Made by a program: the position numbers and the translations under genes. A stretch of 64,000 bases of DNA from Prorocentrum cordatum. Lineage: Eukaryota; Sar; Dinophyceae; Prorocentrales; Prorocentraceae. The DNA is taken from contig CAUYUJ010019343.1 of the NCBI GenBank assembly GCA_963575745.1, positions 15,001 through 79,000 of the forward strand, read 5' to 3'. Of the stretch, positions 1-11,052 are shown piece by piece. Below the pieces are notes generated by a model, which did not search any database, had not been told where the DNA came from, and worked only from the letters and a program-made list of their open reading frames with translations. Positions within the stretch are counted from its first letter, which is position 1; the number at the start of each line of letters is the position of its first letter.

Positions 1-195
1 TACAGACATACGTACGTACATGTATGGAGACATACATACGTATGCGTACATACATACCCGTATGTGTACATACATATATACATGCATGGATACATACATA
101 CCTAAATGCATGCATGCATACATAGATACCCACACAAAGATATCCAGATACACAAACATGTATGCATATATGAATATAAATACATATATGCACAC
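1..195. repeat. TACA/TATG-type microsatellite
   Basis: Imperfect tetranucleotide array of tacatacata and catgcatg type continuing from the window edge. It is open in some frames only because it is repetitive. No gene is visible in it. Confidence 0.85.
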
Positions 196-1160
196 GGACG
201 CTTCTTCGCCACAGCGCTGCAGAGGCGGTCCTCACGCGCGTTCAAGTAGCCTGGGGCGCATGGCATGCTAAGTGTCCCGAATGCAAGAGGGAAGAAAAGG
301 GGGGAGGGCCAGCCGCGGGAGAGTGAGTGAAAAGGGCGAGTGCGCTCACGCAACGGAAACCGCCGCGGGGCGCCGAAGGGGGCCGCGCCAGTGCGTCGCC
401 CCCGGCAGCGGGGGCGGCGCGGCATCACACCCGCACCCAGGTGAGATGGGCAGCAGCAGCAGCGCGGGGCCGAAGTCCAGCAAGTGGGAGAGCGGGTGCC
501 AAGGCAGCGGAGCGGGCACGAGATCCCGCAAAATGCAGATCCCAGGAGTGCCGATTGCGGGGCCGGCTGCCCGAGCGGGCTGCAGGGCGGCCAGGGGCAT
601 AGGGTGGCGCGCCAGGGAGGCCGTCGCAGCGGAGGCAAAGACGGGACGCCCACGCGGCGAAGAACCGCGGCGGCGGGTCCAAAGCGGGGGGGCAGCCACG
701 AGACCCACGCGGGAACGGGGGCGGCGGCGCGGGGCCGCGCCAATGGCCGCCGGCGGGCAGGGCGAGGGGTGAGGGACAGCGGAGCCTGGCCCAGGCTGGC
801 GCCAAGCATCACAGCATCACAGCCAAAGGCAGGGCGAAGGCGAACGGCGCCGAGGCAGCCAGGATGGGAAGAGGGGGGGCGGAGGGCAGCGTCGTGTTGA
901 CGGCCCCCAAGCCAAAGCGGCAGCAGGTGCCCAGCACAGCCCCAGGCCAGCGGGCCATGGGCATGGCTAACGGGCCGCGGCGGCGCTGCAGCGGCGCTCG
1001 CGCCGAGCAGCGCCTGGAGGAGGCGGCAACCCACCCGTGGGGAAGCGCCGTCCCTGAGCGGGGAGCGGGGGAGCGAGCGCCCCACCAGGAGCGAGGGAGG
1101 CGCGAAAGCGGGAGGGGAGACGTGGCACCAGGCCAGGGCCCGCGAAGAGACAGCCAGGGG
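196..1160. other. GC-rich stretch, no gene recognised
   Basis: Purine-rich on the plus strand and very GC-rich. Several frames are open on both strands, but the translations are low-complexity R/A/G/P-rich peptides without domain character, as expected from base composition alone. I see no motif, signal peptide or splice pattern worth calling. Confidence 0.5.
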
Positions 1161-1725
1161 CAGCAGAAGGAGGGCGCGCCACCTGGGTTGGATGGCGCGC
1201 GAAGGGAGGAGGGGGGAGCACCAACTGGGCTGGATGGCGCGCCCGGTGAGAAGCACCTAACCGGTGCACAAGCAAGTGAATGAAAGGCTGGGGCAGGCAC
1301 CCCGCAGCAGAATGGAGGCGTGCCGCCTGGGTTGGATGGCACGCCTTAGGAGCGGAGATTGGGGCACCACCTGGGATGGATGGCGCACCCAGCGGGAAGG
1401 GCACATAACTGGCGCACAGGCAGGTGAGCAGGCTGGGGCAACCGGCCCACAACAGAAGGAGGGCGCACCAACTGGGGTGGATGGCGCGCCCGAAAGGTAA
1501 GATGGGCGCACCAACTGGGTGGGATGGCGCGCCTGGCGGGAAAGCTCTAACCGGCGCACATGCAAGCGGATACCAAGCTGGGGCGTGCAGCCCGCAGTAG
1601 AAGAAAAGCGCACCACCTGGGATGGACGGCGCAGTCCGAGGCACGAGGGATGCACACCACTTGGGATGGATGGCACGCTGGGCGGGAGAGCACCTAACCG
1701 GAGCACGAGCACGCGGAAGGATGCG
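1160..1725. repeat. Diverged tandem repeat with core 'ctgggntggatggcgcgcc'
   Basis: At least eight copies of a core reading (a/c)cctgggntggatggcgcgcc, for example near 1187, 1226, 1332, 1376, 1474, 1519, 1620 and 1665. Longer units also share 'aagcacctaaccggtgcacaagcaag' type sequence near 1250, 1540 and 1690. Spacing is irregular (about 40-150 bp), so this is an old, diverged array. Confidence 0.75.
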
Positions 1726-1885
1726 GGTCGCCTCCATGGCTGAAGGCACCGAGCCGGGGTCGCGGCTCCAGGACAACAGTTGCCTTGCCGCGCAGGGCCT
1801 CCAAATAAATCTGCCTCCAAATTCGGAGCATGCGCAGCCAACCCAATGCAGCCTCCCCCCACCATCCCTATCAAAAAACAATACA

Positions 1886-2245
1886 GAGTACACTTGGCGG
1901 CGGCGGCGGCGGCTGCGGCGGCTGCGGCGGCGGCAGCGGCTGCAGCGGCTGCGGCGGTGGCGGCGGCGGTGGCGGCGGCGGCGGCGGGGGGGGCGGCGCG
2001 GCGGCGGCGCGGCGGCGCGGCGGCGGCGGCGGCGGCGGCGGCGGGTGGCGGCGGTGGCGCAGCGGCTGCGGCGGCAGCGGCTGCGGCGGCGGCGATTCGG
2101 CAGCGGGGCGGCGGCTGCGGCGGCGGCGGCGGCGGCGGCGAGCCGGCGGCGGCGGCGGGCAGCGGCGGCGGCGGCGGCGGCGGCGCGGAGGCGAGGCGAC
2201 GGCGGCGGGCGGCGGGGGCGGCGGGGGAGGCGGCGGCGGCTGCGC
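1886..2245. repeat. GCG trinucleotide-rich array
   Basis: About 360 bp dominated by gcg/gct triplets, giving polyA, polyG or polyR in every frame on both strands. I do not call a protein here. Confidence 0.9.
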
Positions 2246-2439
2246 CCCCAGTAGCTGCCCATCCAAAGACGACTGCTGAATATGCTGAGGCTTGGGCCAG
2301 GCTCGGGTGCTACGTATGTGTCGGGAGGGCGGGTGGGAGTGAGCGAGACGGCTTGCGGGCGGGTAGGGAGTCTTGACCTCTCGACCCCCTCCCCTGCACC
2401 TGGACGGGATGTTTCGCGACGCGCTGGAGCGTCCAAGAG

Positions 2440-3050
2440 GGCCCATCACGGTTCCAAGAGCGCCTCGGAGAGCCCAAGATGAGCTCCAAGCTGGCCCAAG
2501 ATAGCCTACGATGCCTCAAGATGCCTCCGAAATGCTCCAAGAGGCCCCAAGACCGCCCCAAGACGGCTCCAAGAGGCCGAAAAGTTTCCCGAGGAGGCCC
2601 CCAAGAGGCTAAAATCCTGCGAAAACCTAAGGGGAACTAATGATTTGTGCATTCTCGCCTTTTCGCTTCCGATGGCCATCCGAGGCCTCAAAATGGCTCC
2701 AAGAGGGCCCAAGAGGGGCCCAAGAGAACCCCAGGACGGCCCAAAGAGCGCCCAAGAGCGCTCCAAGAGCGCCCCAAGACGGGTCCAGGAGGCGATTTTA
2801 GGAGCTCCCGAGGGGGGGCCGTGATTACGGAACCCCCCATACTTCAATCGATGTCCTCCAAGATGACCCCAAGAGGCGCCCTGGAGGCCCCAAAAAGCCC
2901 CATGATGGCCCCAAGAGGCCTCCAAGAAGCCCCCAAGAAGACCCCAAGCGACCCCAAGAGGCCTCCCCGAGACACCCAGGACGCCCAAAAGTCCCTCAGG
3001 ACGGCCAAGAGACCCCCAAGACGTCCCAGGAGGCCTCCACTGGGGGACCC
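2440..3050. repeat. 'CCAAGAGG' short-period minisatellite
   Basis: A 10-12 bp degenerate motif of ccaagaggc / ccccaagacg type is repeated dozens of times. The minus-strand translation is a repetitive G/S/W/L peptide. The same motif family recurs at 21585-22070, and a related caggaggcccc form occurs at 28817-29290. Confidence 0.85.
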
Positions 3051-3054
3051 TTCC

Positions 3055-3860
3055 TCTGCGTGCTGCCCACTTCCCTGATCGAGGCACTTCCTCTGGGCAT
3101 CGTTTCTGGATTGGCTGGCGGGTTACTTTTTTCGGTCGCGGCCGCAAGACAAGGGTCAGACGGCGAAAGCAAAGTCCGGGGCAAGAACGAGGCGAATTAG
3201 CTACAGCGGGCACAGGCCGGCCGGCCCGCTCACAAAGCAGCCGCGAAGCTGAAGGGGAGCTGACGGCAGGGGTATCCTGAGAGTTCGAGCACGTGCACTG
3301 ACAAAATGTCATGGAATTCGGCGCCAGCCACAGCGTGAGACGTGAACCAAGACAGGATGACCAAGTCCGTCAATCTGAAAAGGGGGGCAAGTGGGAGGCC
3401 GGTGGAGCGAGTCGCCGGTGGGGCGCCAAACTCCAAACGCCCACGACGACGTCCGCAAGCCAGGGGGGCAGGGCTGTCTCGGAACGTGGTGCAACGCACC
3501 TGCCGGAAGCTGGTGGATGAGCCTGGGGTGCTGTACTTGCTGCGAAAGGCTTCACCACTCCGTGGCGACACCAACACCCGATAGACCGCCCCACAGTGCA
3601 TGGGGGAACCAAGCGACTGTGGGCCACGCAGCGCGTGCCGGCACGGCACGGCGCCAGGCCTCAGAGCGATGGGGGGGAGGACCAGCTGGCGCGGTGAGCA
3701 TCGCCAGCGGGGGGAGAGAGGGGGGCCTGCACTGGTGGTAGTGCTGCCTTCTGCGGTGTCATAGGGCGATGCGCTAGGGGGAGCTGCACTGTGGAGGACA
3801 CGGGGGCCAGGAGGCAAAGTCTGGCCCAGTCCGACGCTTGGCACTGCCCCCCAGACCCGT
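3055..3860. other. Unassigned GC-rich sequence
   Basis: Long open frames exist on the minus strand (about 3230-4063) but have no recognisable domain, and they run into the diverged duplication that starts near 3860. Nothing supports a gene. Confidence 0.4.
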
Positions 3861-5850
3861 GAGCCTACACACACCACGTGGTCCTCCAGGGCCGAAGCAA
3901 ACACCGCTGAGAGCGATGAGCCTGACCACGAGCAGCGCGGAGCACGGGTGGCCCTGGGAGGGGGGGCAACCACACCGACGTCTGACAGTACGTCCGGCAG
4001 GCCCCGGGGCCAAGGGCGGGGGACACCCGCCAGGCCCGAGAGGGGAGAGGCGAGGGGAAGCAACGCCTCTCCCCTCGGCCTGGCCCCGAATCCGAGGGCC
4101 AGGGGCCATGGTCATTTCTTGTGTCATTCTCGGGGTCGCAGCTGATCGCCGCTATGATCTCTCTTTAATCTCCTCGGGGGTCGCAGCTGATCGCCGCTGA
4201 AATATCTCTTTAGTCTCCTCGGGGGTCGCCGCTGATCGCCGCTATGATCTCTATTTGATGGCTGGTGCGTCCGATTGCTGGTCCCTTGCATTTACTCGGG
4301 GGTCGCAGCTGATCGCCGCTGATCACTATTTGATGGTAGGCGTGACGTTGGTCCTCCAGGGTCGCAGCAAACAGCAGCTGATGCGGAACAGCAGTGTGAC
4401 AAGACGGCGGGGGCGGTAGGTCCTCGGGGGTCGCAGCTGATCGCCGCTCGAGCCGCCATTGACAGAGTGGTGCCCAGGCAAGGCCGCAGAGGCACGCCGC
4501 CGCCCCCAGTGCAGGAGCAGCGTGCACTGCCACTTCCAGCCTCTGCCACATGCGCGCCGACACCCGCAAGGCCCCCAAGGAGAGAGGCGGGGGGAAAAGC
4601 CGCCCCTCCCCTCGGTCGGGCCCCCGCACTCGTGGGATAGGTGGCGCACCCGCCGAGCTAGGACAGCGCCTGCTGCCATTGACCGCCATTCACGCACACT
4701 CTGGTCCCACTGCTGTAACTGATCACGTTAGGCCCCGATGCAGCCTGCTGCATTTTGCTGGGCAGCGACAGGGCCTGCTGTCAGTGACCACCCTTCTCGC
4801 ACCTGATCCCAGCGCTGCAACTGATGACAACGGGCTCCAACTTCGCTTCCCACATCCCGGCAATGGCGCCGGAGCATGTGGATCTCTATGTATTGGATGG
4901 TGCCTCCGTCGCCGTTGCACCGACAGCACCGGGACGCAAGAGCACCCTGGGCCCCAGAAGGCGGACACGAGCCCGAACGGCAGACACCCCAGGGACGACA
5001 GCACGGGGATGCAAGAGCCCCTTGAGTATCCGCGGGACACACACTCTGATCCCACAGCTGTCCCAGATCACGTTGGGCTCCAATGCCACCTGCCACATTT
5101 TGCTGGGCGGGGCTGGGCCTGCTGCCAGTGTCCACCCTTCACGCACCTGTTCTCAGCGCTGCAGCTGATGACCGTGGGCTCCGTGAAGACGAAGCGTGCA
5201 CGGGGGGGTGGCGAGGGACGGCCCGTGGCTGCCAGAAGCGGGATGCAAGAGTACCTTAAGTCCCCGAGGGAGACCCCGGGCCCGTGGTCCCAGCAAGCCC
5301 CCGCGTGCATCCAGGGTCGCATGGTGGTCCTCCGGGGCCGCAGCTGACCGCCGCTGATGTTTGTGTTTCATTCCCTTGGGGGTCGCAGCTGATCGCCGCT
5401 GTGATCTATTGATGGTTGGTGTCTCCTATTGTTGGTCCTCCAGGGTCGCAGCAAGCCGCAGCTGCGTGAAACTGCAGTGCGACAAGACAGCGGGGGTGGT
5501 TGGACTTCGGGGGTTGCAGCTCATCGCCGCATGGGTCAGATTGATGAAAGAGCAGCGAGGGTGCCGCTTCCAGCCTCCGCCACACGCGCTGCGACACCCG
5601 CCTGGCCCCCAAGGAGAGAGGCGGGGGGGAAGCCGCCCCTCCCCTCGGTCGGGCACCGCACCCGTGGGATAGGTGGCGCACCCGCCGAGCGGGAACAGCG
5701 CTTGCTGGCATGTCCGCCCTTCACGCACACTCAGATCCCACTGCTGTGAATGACCACGCTGGGCCCCAACGCCGCATGCCGCATTTTGCTGGTCAGCGAC
5801 GGGCCTGCTGCCAGTGACCACCCTTCCCGCACCTGATCCCTGCGCGCGCG
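3860..5850. repeat. Diverged segmental duplications with 'gggtcgcagctgatcgccgct' core
   Basis: A 22-bp core with slight variants occurs near 4133, 4178, 4223, 4299, 4428 and 5382. The first copies form a roughly 45-bp tandem array. A larger unit of about 450 bp (4350-4815) is repeated at 5432-5840, sharing 'ggcccccaaggagagaggcggggg' and 'cattttgctgg.cagcga' blocks. Partial copies lie at 3860-4090 and 5050-5170. Confidence 0.75.
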
Positions 5851-5899
5851 GTGCCACGAGGTGGGGCAACAACGGCTACTGTGGGGAGACGACCCGCCA

Positions 5900-8267
5900 C
5901 TAATTTTTGCCCTTCCTGGGTGCCTGGGTGTCCGGGTGGCCCTTTGCCGCGTGGTGATCCCTGCTCGCTCCGCCGCTTCGACCCGGGTGCCGATGCCGCA
6001 GCCGAGTCCTGTCGACGTCGAGGCCCAGCGCGTCGCTGACGACCCGTACGTCGCACTTGTGGCTGCGGAAGGATTCCAGGAAGCGATGGCAGGTTTGCGG
6101 GTCGTGCCGAAGCGGGTCGAGCGCGCCTTTGCTGCCAGGCACGGTCTGCTGCTTGGCGAAAGCGTGCCAGGTGCCTGTGAACATTGCTCCCAGGGTGACT
6201 TGGAGCCGCCTTATCGCCTCGCCGGGTGTCTCCCCAGGAAGGCCCCACTGGATGTTGTCGATCTCTGCTTTGTACAGCTGCTGTCCCGTTTCGGGGTCCG
6301 AGGGCTCTGGCCATTGGCGCGGATCTGGCCATTGGCGCTGCCGCGTACTCTGGCCGCAAGTCTCCGGCGAACCGGCCTCGCTGTCCTGGCCAGAGGGCTC
6401 GCAATCTGCTCGCGACAGTTCTGGCTGCACGCCTGGCGGGGCTCTGCGGGGAGATGCGGGCCGCATAGTTGGCCCGTTCGCTGGCGTTCGCCTTCGGGCC
6501 TGTGCCCGCCATCGCTCCCGGGTGCGCCTCCTTCGGTCAACGCGGGACTCTCGTCTGTCTCGGGGGTGCCGCTGGTTGCGCCAAGAGCGCGCACGTACGG
6601 CGACGCCGTTTCCGTTGCCAGAACAGGAAATTATGTGTCAGCCGTGCCCTGGACGTCTGGAGGAAGCGCTCGGGCTTCGCCCGTTAGAGTGGGTTCACTG
6701 GCAGGGGAAGGGGGGCGAATAGGCGCGAAGGGGGTTCTTCCGACGAGCCAGCGGATGGCTTCGCTGTCCTGCGTCTGAACGGCTGGTCCGCGGTCCCCCT
6801 GTTGGGTCTGCCGCGCCCCCAGAGGACTGCTGACGGTCTGCTTGTTTTGTGGGGGAGGTGGGGGGGGCACGGCGTGGCAGGCGAGCCCCTGCTGGTCCAG
6901 GATTTCGCTTAGCTGACTGTTGCGGCTGCCGCCCGCACTTTCGGGGGGCCAACCCCTGTCCACTTGGTTCTACTCCAGGGACGCGGGTGAAGGCTCGTGC
7001 CTCTTCCGCACCTTCAGAAGCCCCCGCCGCTTCGGGCCCCCGATACTCCGCGGCCTCCGCAGCTTCCGCCCACTCCGCCGCGGCATCCCCCTCCTTTTCC
7101 CTGCCGTGCTGCTGCTGCTGAGGGGGCAAGGGTACCTCTGCGTCTTCTCGTGGGTTCTGCTGGCTTCCAGAGGCGCCCGGAAGGCTGTCAGGGAGCAGTG
7201 GTACCTCCTTCTGACCGTCAGAGAGGGTTCTCTGAGGTCTCGCGGGTCTCTCGCCCCTGGGGTGGGCATGCTGCTGTTGGGGCTGCTGCTGCTGCTGCAG
7301 CACCTGTTGCTGCTGGTGCGGCTGTGGTTGCGGGTGCTGCAGCAGTTGCTGTTGCTGCTGTGTGGGGTGCTGCTGCTGCTGCAGCTGTGGGGTTATGCTG
7401 CTGCTGCTGCTGCTGCTGCTGTAGCTGCTGCGGCTGCTGCCCTGCTGCGGCGTCTGTTCGCAGGGGGCCTGTGGCTGCTGCTGCTGCTGCTGCTGCAGCT
7501 TTTGGGTTATGTTGCCGCTGCTGCTGCAGCTGTTGCAGTCCTGCTGCTGTGGCTGCTGCTACTGCTGCTGTTGCTGCTGCTGCGGCTGCGGCTGCAGGGG
7601 CTGCTGCTGTTGCTGCTGCTGCGGCTGATGCCGTTGCTACTGCAGCTGCTGCTGCCGCTCCTGAAGCTGCAGCTGCTGCTGCTGCGGCTGCTGTTGTGAC
7701 TGCCGCTGCAGAAGCTGCGGCAGCTGCTGCCACTGCGGCCGCAGCAGCCGCGGGGGGGCGGCGGGGGCGGCAGCGGCGGCCGCCGCAGCCGCCGCGCCAG
7801 CGGCCTCGCCGCGGGCGGCCGCGGGGGCGCAGGCCACCGAGCCCGCCGCCGCCGGCGGGGAGACGGCAGCGGCGGCAGCAGCGGCCGCCGCGGCAGCGGC
7901 CGCCACGCCGGCCACGGCGCCGCCGGCCGCCGCCGCCACCGGATGGGATCCGGCGGCGGCGGCAGCAGCGGTGGCGACGGCAGCGGCGGGGAGCCGGCAG
8001 CGGCAGCGGCAGCAAAGGCGGCGGCGGCGGCGGAGACCACCGCCAGCCAGCCGGCCGCCTCCGACAGCGGCGGCGGCAGCGGCGGCGGCGGCGGAGGGCC
8101 GCCAAGCCAAGGCGCGGCGCCCCGCCGCGCCGCCACCAGCCGCTGGCGGCGGCGCAGCGCGGCCCCGGAGGGGGCCGTTCCAAAGGCGCACACGGCAGCG
8201 GCCCGGGCGCGAACCTGAGAAGGGGCGTGCTCGAGCCGAGGCGGCTTGAGCCAGGGGGGGCTACGGA
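5900..8267 (-). CDS. Putative Q/A-rich protein gene, probably retroposed (frames broken or spliced)
   Basis: Gene-like minus-strand region of unknown function. Downstream of an SL-like 5' end (8245-8267) come an Ala/Pro/Arg-rich part from the GCC array, a Gln-rich part over the CTG array (7260-7740), then less biased sequence: a fragment at 6631-6963 with a six-Pro run followed by QNKQTVSS, and a C-terminal fragment at 5900-6466 containing IDNIQWGLPGETPGEAIRR and TWHAFAKQQTVPGS, ending at a stop at 5900. These pieces lie in different frames, so either short introns or frameshift decay must separate them; I cannot place the junctions. The non-repetitive C-terminal part has ordinary amino-acid composition, which is why I regard it as coding. 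Start codon unknown. It could be a degraded retrocopy. Confidence 0.4.
7255..7745. repeat. CTG (CAG on minus) trinucleotide array
   Basis: About 490 bp of interrupted ctg repeats. On the minus strand, CAG/GCA reading gives polyQ, polyA or polyS depending on frame. It lies inside the putative Q-rich gene. Confidence 0.9.
7745..8115. repeat. GGC/GCC trinucleotide-rich array
   Basis: Interrupted ggc/gcc/gca triplets following directly on the CTG array. All frames are Ala, Gly, Pro or Arg rich. Confidence 0.8.
8245..8267 (-). other. Spliced-leader-like relic with altered T tract
   Basis: On the minus strand the sequence has CCGTAGCC at the 5' side and TGGCTCAAG at the 3' side, with CCCCC between them where the canonical dinoflagellate SL has ATTT. 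It is preceded by T, as in the genuine copy at 17771-17792. A 15-nt block directly downstream (8230-8244), CCGCCTCGGCTCGAG, resembles the truncated relic form CCATTTTGGCTCAAG. Inference: 5' end of a retroposed trans-spliced mRNA running left. Confidence 0.5.
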
Positions 8268-8291
8268 GGGCTGGTGGGTTACGCGAAGCGT

Positions 8292-10150
8292 CTAGAATTC
8301 GTCGCAGCATAGCCAGGTATTGTTTCTGTTCTCCCTCGCCGTCCACACTGGGAGCCATTGGATGTCGCGCATGGGGACTTCATAGAAGCGGTCACGCGGG
8401 CCGCCCCAGCCCCTCCTCTGAGAAGGCCCCCCCTTGGCGAGGCGCATCTCCCAATTGCGCCCGCCATGCCACTGGCTGCCCCTGCCCTGGGAGCCCGACT
8501 GCGCCGCGCTTGATCCGCTGCTGGACCATCTCGCCGCAGCACGCGACTGATACCAGGCCCCCACCGAGGCTTTGCGTCCGGGGGCGTTGCCTTCACCAAG
8601 CTGCGGACCCCACTGTGTCTTCGATACACCATGCTGGTACCAAGTGCCTCAACAATGCACGCGCTGGCCATAGGCCGACCAGACCACCCTTCCCAGCATG
8701 TGATCCAGGCAAGGTGGGCACAATTCGATCCGTCCCAAATCGTCAGCCATTCAGACTGATGCGCACGCACAGGCGGAACCCCATTTGCACCTTCTCGACC
8801 GGCCCCGTTACCGATTCCCTGGGAAAGTTTGGTTGGAGCCGCCTCCCGGCCTCGTCGGCAATCGTGCACCAGCAGGGGAAGCAGGCCTTCTTCGTCGCAC
8901 ATGGCGATGAGGTAGTCGCCCACCCGGACGTTGGGAACAGGCCCCTCGTGCTGCTGACAGCGCTGGCCTGGCCCCAAAGACGCACCCTTGCCGCAGGTCG
9001 CGATCTGGCGCCTTCGTCGCCCGAGCTCGAGCCATCTGCTGGGGCATGCGAGCCAGGCGTGGAAGGAGGCGGCGCGCCATCCCCTTCCACTTGCACTTGC
9101 GGCGCGCCACCTCTGTCTGTGTCAGCGGGGCTCCAGTCTGGAGTGGCGCTGCCGCTGCGCGTGACTGCTACGACCTACGACCTGGGGTTCGGGCTGGGCG
9201 CCGCGGATTCCTCGCTCTGCCAATGGGGCAACTGCTCAATGCGGCGCACTGTTCGGCTGCGCTCGGGCGGCTTATCTGCTAGACCAGCTGCCGCCGCTCC
9301 AGGCGCTGGTAAGTCACTGCCACTGCCTGCGCCAGCACTCCGGGCATCCGACGAGCCCCTCCCCCTGGGTGCGTCCAGTGCGATCTCGGTTGGGCTTTCG
9401 GCCTGTGCAGCTCTGGAACAGCGGGCCTGCCTGGCGCACTTCATGCTGTGACTGCCTTGACTGGCCAGGAGGGGCGCCAGGATGTCCGCGTCTTACATGT
9501 CATCGGGGTCGGCACCTCTCACGGCCACCCAGGGCCCAAGGAAAGCGCCCCACGGTGGCCTCCACTTGTAGCCCCTAATGATCCCAGCCTTGATCTGGCC
9601 TTTCTGCGTGATACACCAGGCGACCACGTGGGCCAGGGCTGCCCGCCTGCCACCCCAGGGGCAGCCAGGGACACCACTGTCGGGCACCTCGTTCCCGTAG
9701 ATCGTAGCCAGGAAGATGCAGCAGTCATCGCGGCTCCAACACCTCGCCCCGGATGTCCGCCCACTGCTGCCTCGTGGGTCCGCGGAGCGCCGACCTTGAA
9801 CGAAGTCCTGCCTGGCCTCCTCAATCTGGTGGTGTATGCGCCTGGCGAGGTCGACCATCAGGCGCGCGATGCCCACGACATGGCGGCCACGCCGCGGATA
9901 GGGCGCGACGCTATCGGCCAGCGCTAGCGAATGCATCTCACGCAAGGAAAGTTTCGGGCACGGCAGCGGCGGCAGCGGTTTCAGGTCGGTAAGCACCAGG
10001 GCCGGCGTCGTAGGCACGGCGAGCGGGGAAATGCGGGACTCGCTGGGAAGGCCCATCGGGCCGCGGGCTGGCCAAGTCGCATCGGCCTGCAAGAACAGGC
10101 ACCCCGCCCCGAGGACGATTAGGATGAGGCGCACTCCGCGGCAACGACCG
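8292..10150 (-). CDS. Unknown multi-exon gene (putative)
   Basis: Function unrecognised. The best exon runs from about 10110 to 9494 and encodes LVLTDLKPLPPLPCPKLSLR, then ARLMVDLARRIHHQIEEARQ and CWSRDDCCIFLATIYGNEVP. It ends at a good donor (CAT|GTAAGA). The next exon (about 9448-9175, beginning IMKCARQARCSRAA) follows in the correct phase after a CACAG acceptor, giving a GT-AG intron of only about 51 nt. Further minus-strand coding-like pieces include VGDYLIAMCDEEGLLPLLVH (near 8930) and DIQWLPVWTARENRNNTWLC, which ends at a stop at 8292. A hydrophobic run near 10110-10130 (LILIVLGAGCLFL) could be a signal peptide or just intron sequence ending TTGCAG. The 5' end is lost in the microsatellite. 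Exon borders below 9175 are not resolved. Confidence 0.45.
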
Positions 10151-10365
10151 TGCTTGTCTCGCCCCCCGCGCCGGTTCGCCTCGCAGTCGCGACGCGCCGC
10201 GGCCCGCTGTTCCGCGGCGGTGCCTGCAGCGGGGTCCCGCACGGACACGTCGAGCGAGCGGCGGCCGTCGTCGCCCTGGTGCTCGAGGTCGAGCGCAGCG
10301 CGCTCCGCCTCCTCTGTCTCCCCAGCGCGGCCCGGCCGCGGCCTGTCCCAGAGCGGGACGCGCTG

Positions 10366-10424
10366 CAGACAGACAGACACACAAACGAGCAGACTGACAC
10401 ACAGACTCACAGACACACAGACAC

Positions 10425-10457
<33 letters not shown>

Positions 10458-10540
10458 AAGACAGACAGACAGACAGACAGACCGACAGACAGACAGACAG
10501 ACAGACACAGACACAGACACAGACACAGACCGACAGACAC

Positions 10541-10609
<69 letters not shown>

Positions 10610-10760
10610 TAGACAGACAAACAAACAAACAAACAGACACACACAAACGGACGGACGGACGGACGGACGAACAGACGGACAGTCAGAGAGACGGACGGAC
10701 GGACGGACGGACGGGCAGACAGAAAGGCGAACAGACAGACTGACAGACTGACTGAATACC
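10366..10760. repeat. GACA/GACG tetranucleotide microsatellite
   Basis: Nearly pure gaca repeats with blocks of acac, aaac and ggac/gacg variants. It is open in several frames only because the period breaks rarely create stops. It separates the gene at 8.29-10.15 kb from whatever lay upstream. Confidence 0.95.
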
Positions 10761-11052
10761 TGACGTACACACAGACAATAAGAGAGCGGCAGAAAATTAA
10801 AATCGGCCGGCCCCCTTGTGGGGCCACCAGGCTGCAGGCCGGAGGTTCGCAGTTTTCTGTACCAGTTGCAGCTTCAAGTTTCCACTGTTACAGTTCTGCT
10901 TCTTGCTGTTTACTGCTCCTTGTTACAATTCTGCTTCTTGCTGCTTACTGTTCCTTGTTGATGGACCACGCGCGGGGGGGAGGCCTAAAACGAGCATTTT
11001 TACAACGCCCAAATCGTATTGTCTGAATAGCTGGGGTGAATAGAAATTTACA

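Noticed and set aside
2680-2705. Another SL-like match (caaaatggct)
   Set aside because: Only about nine contiguous bases match and they lie within the CCAAGAGG minisatellite.
9938-10827. Cys/Leu/Val/Ser-rich 'membrane' proteins over the GACA array
   Set aside because: Frames come from the tetranucleotide repeat; only the non-repetitive part below 10150 looks coding.
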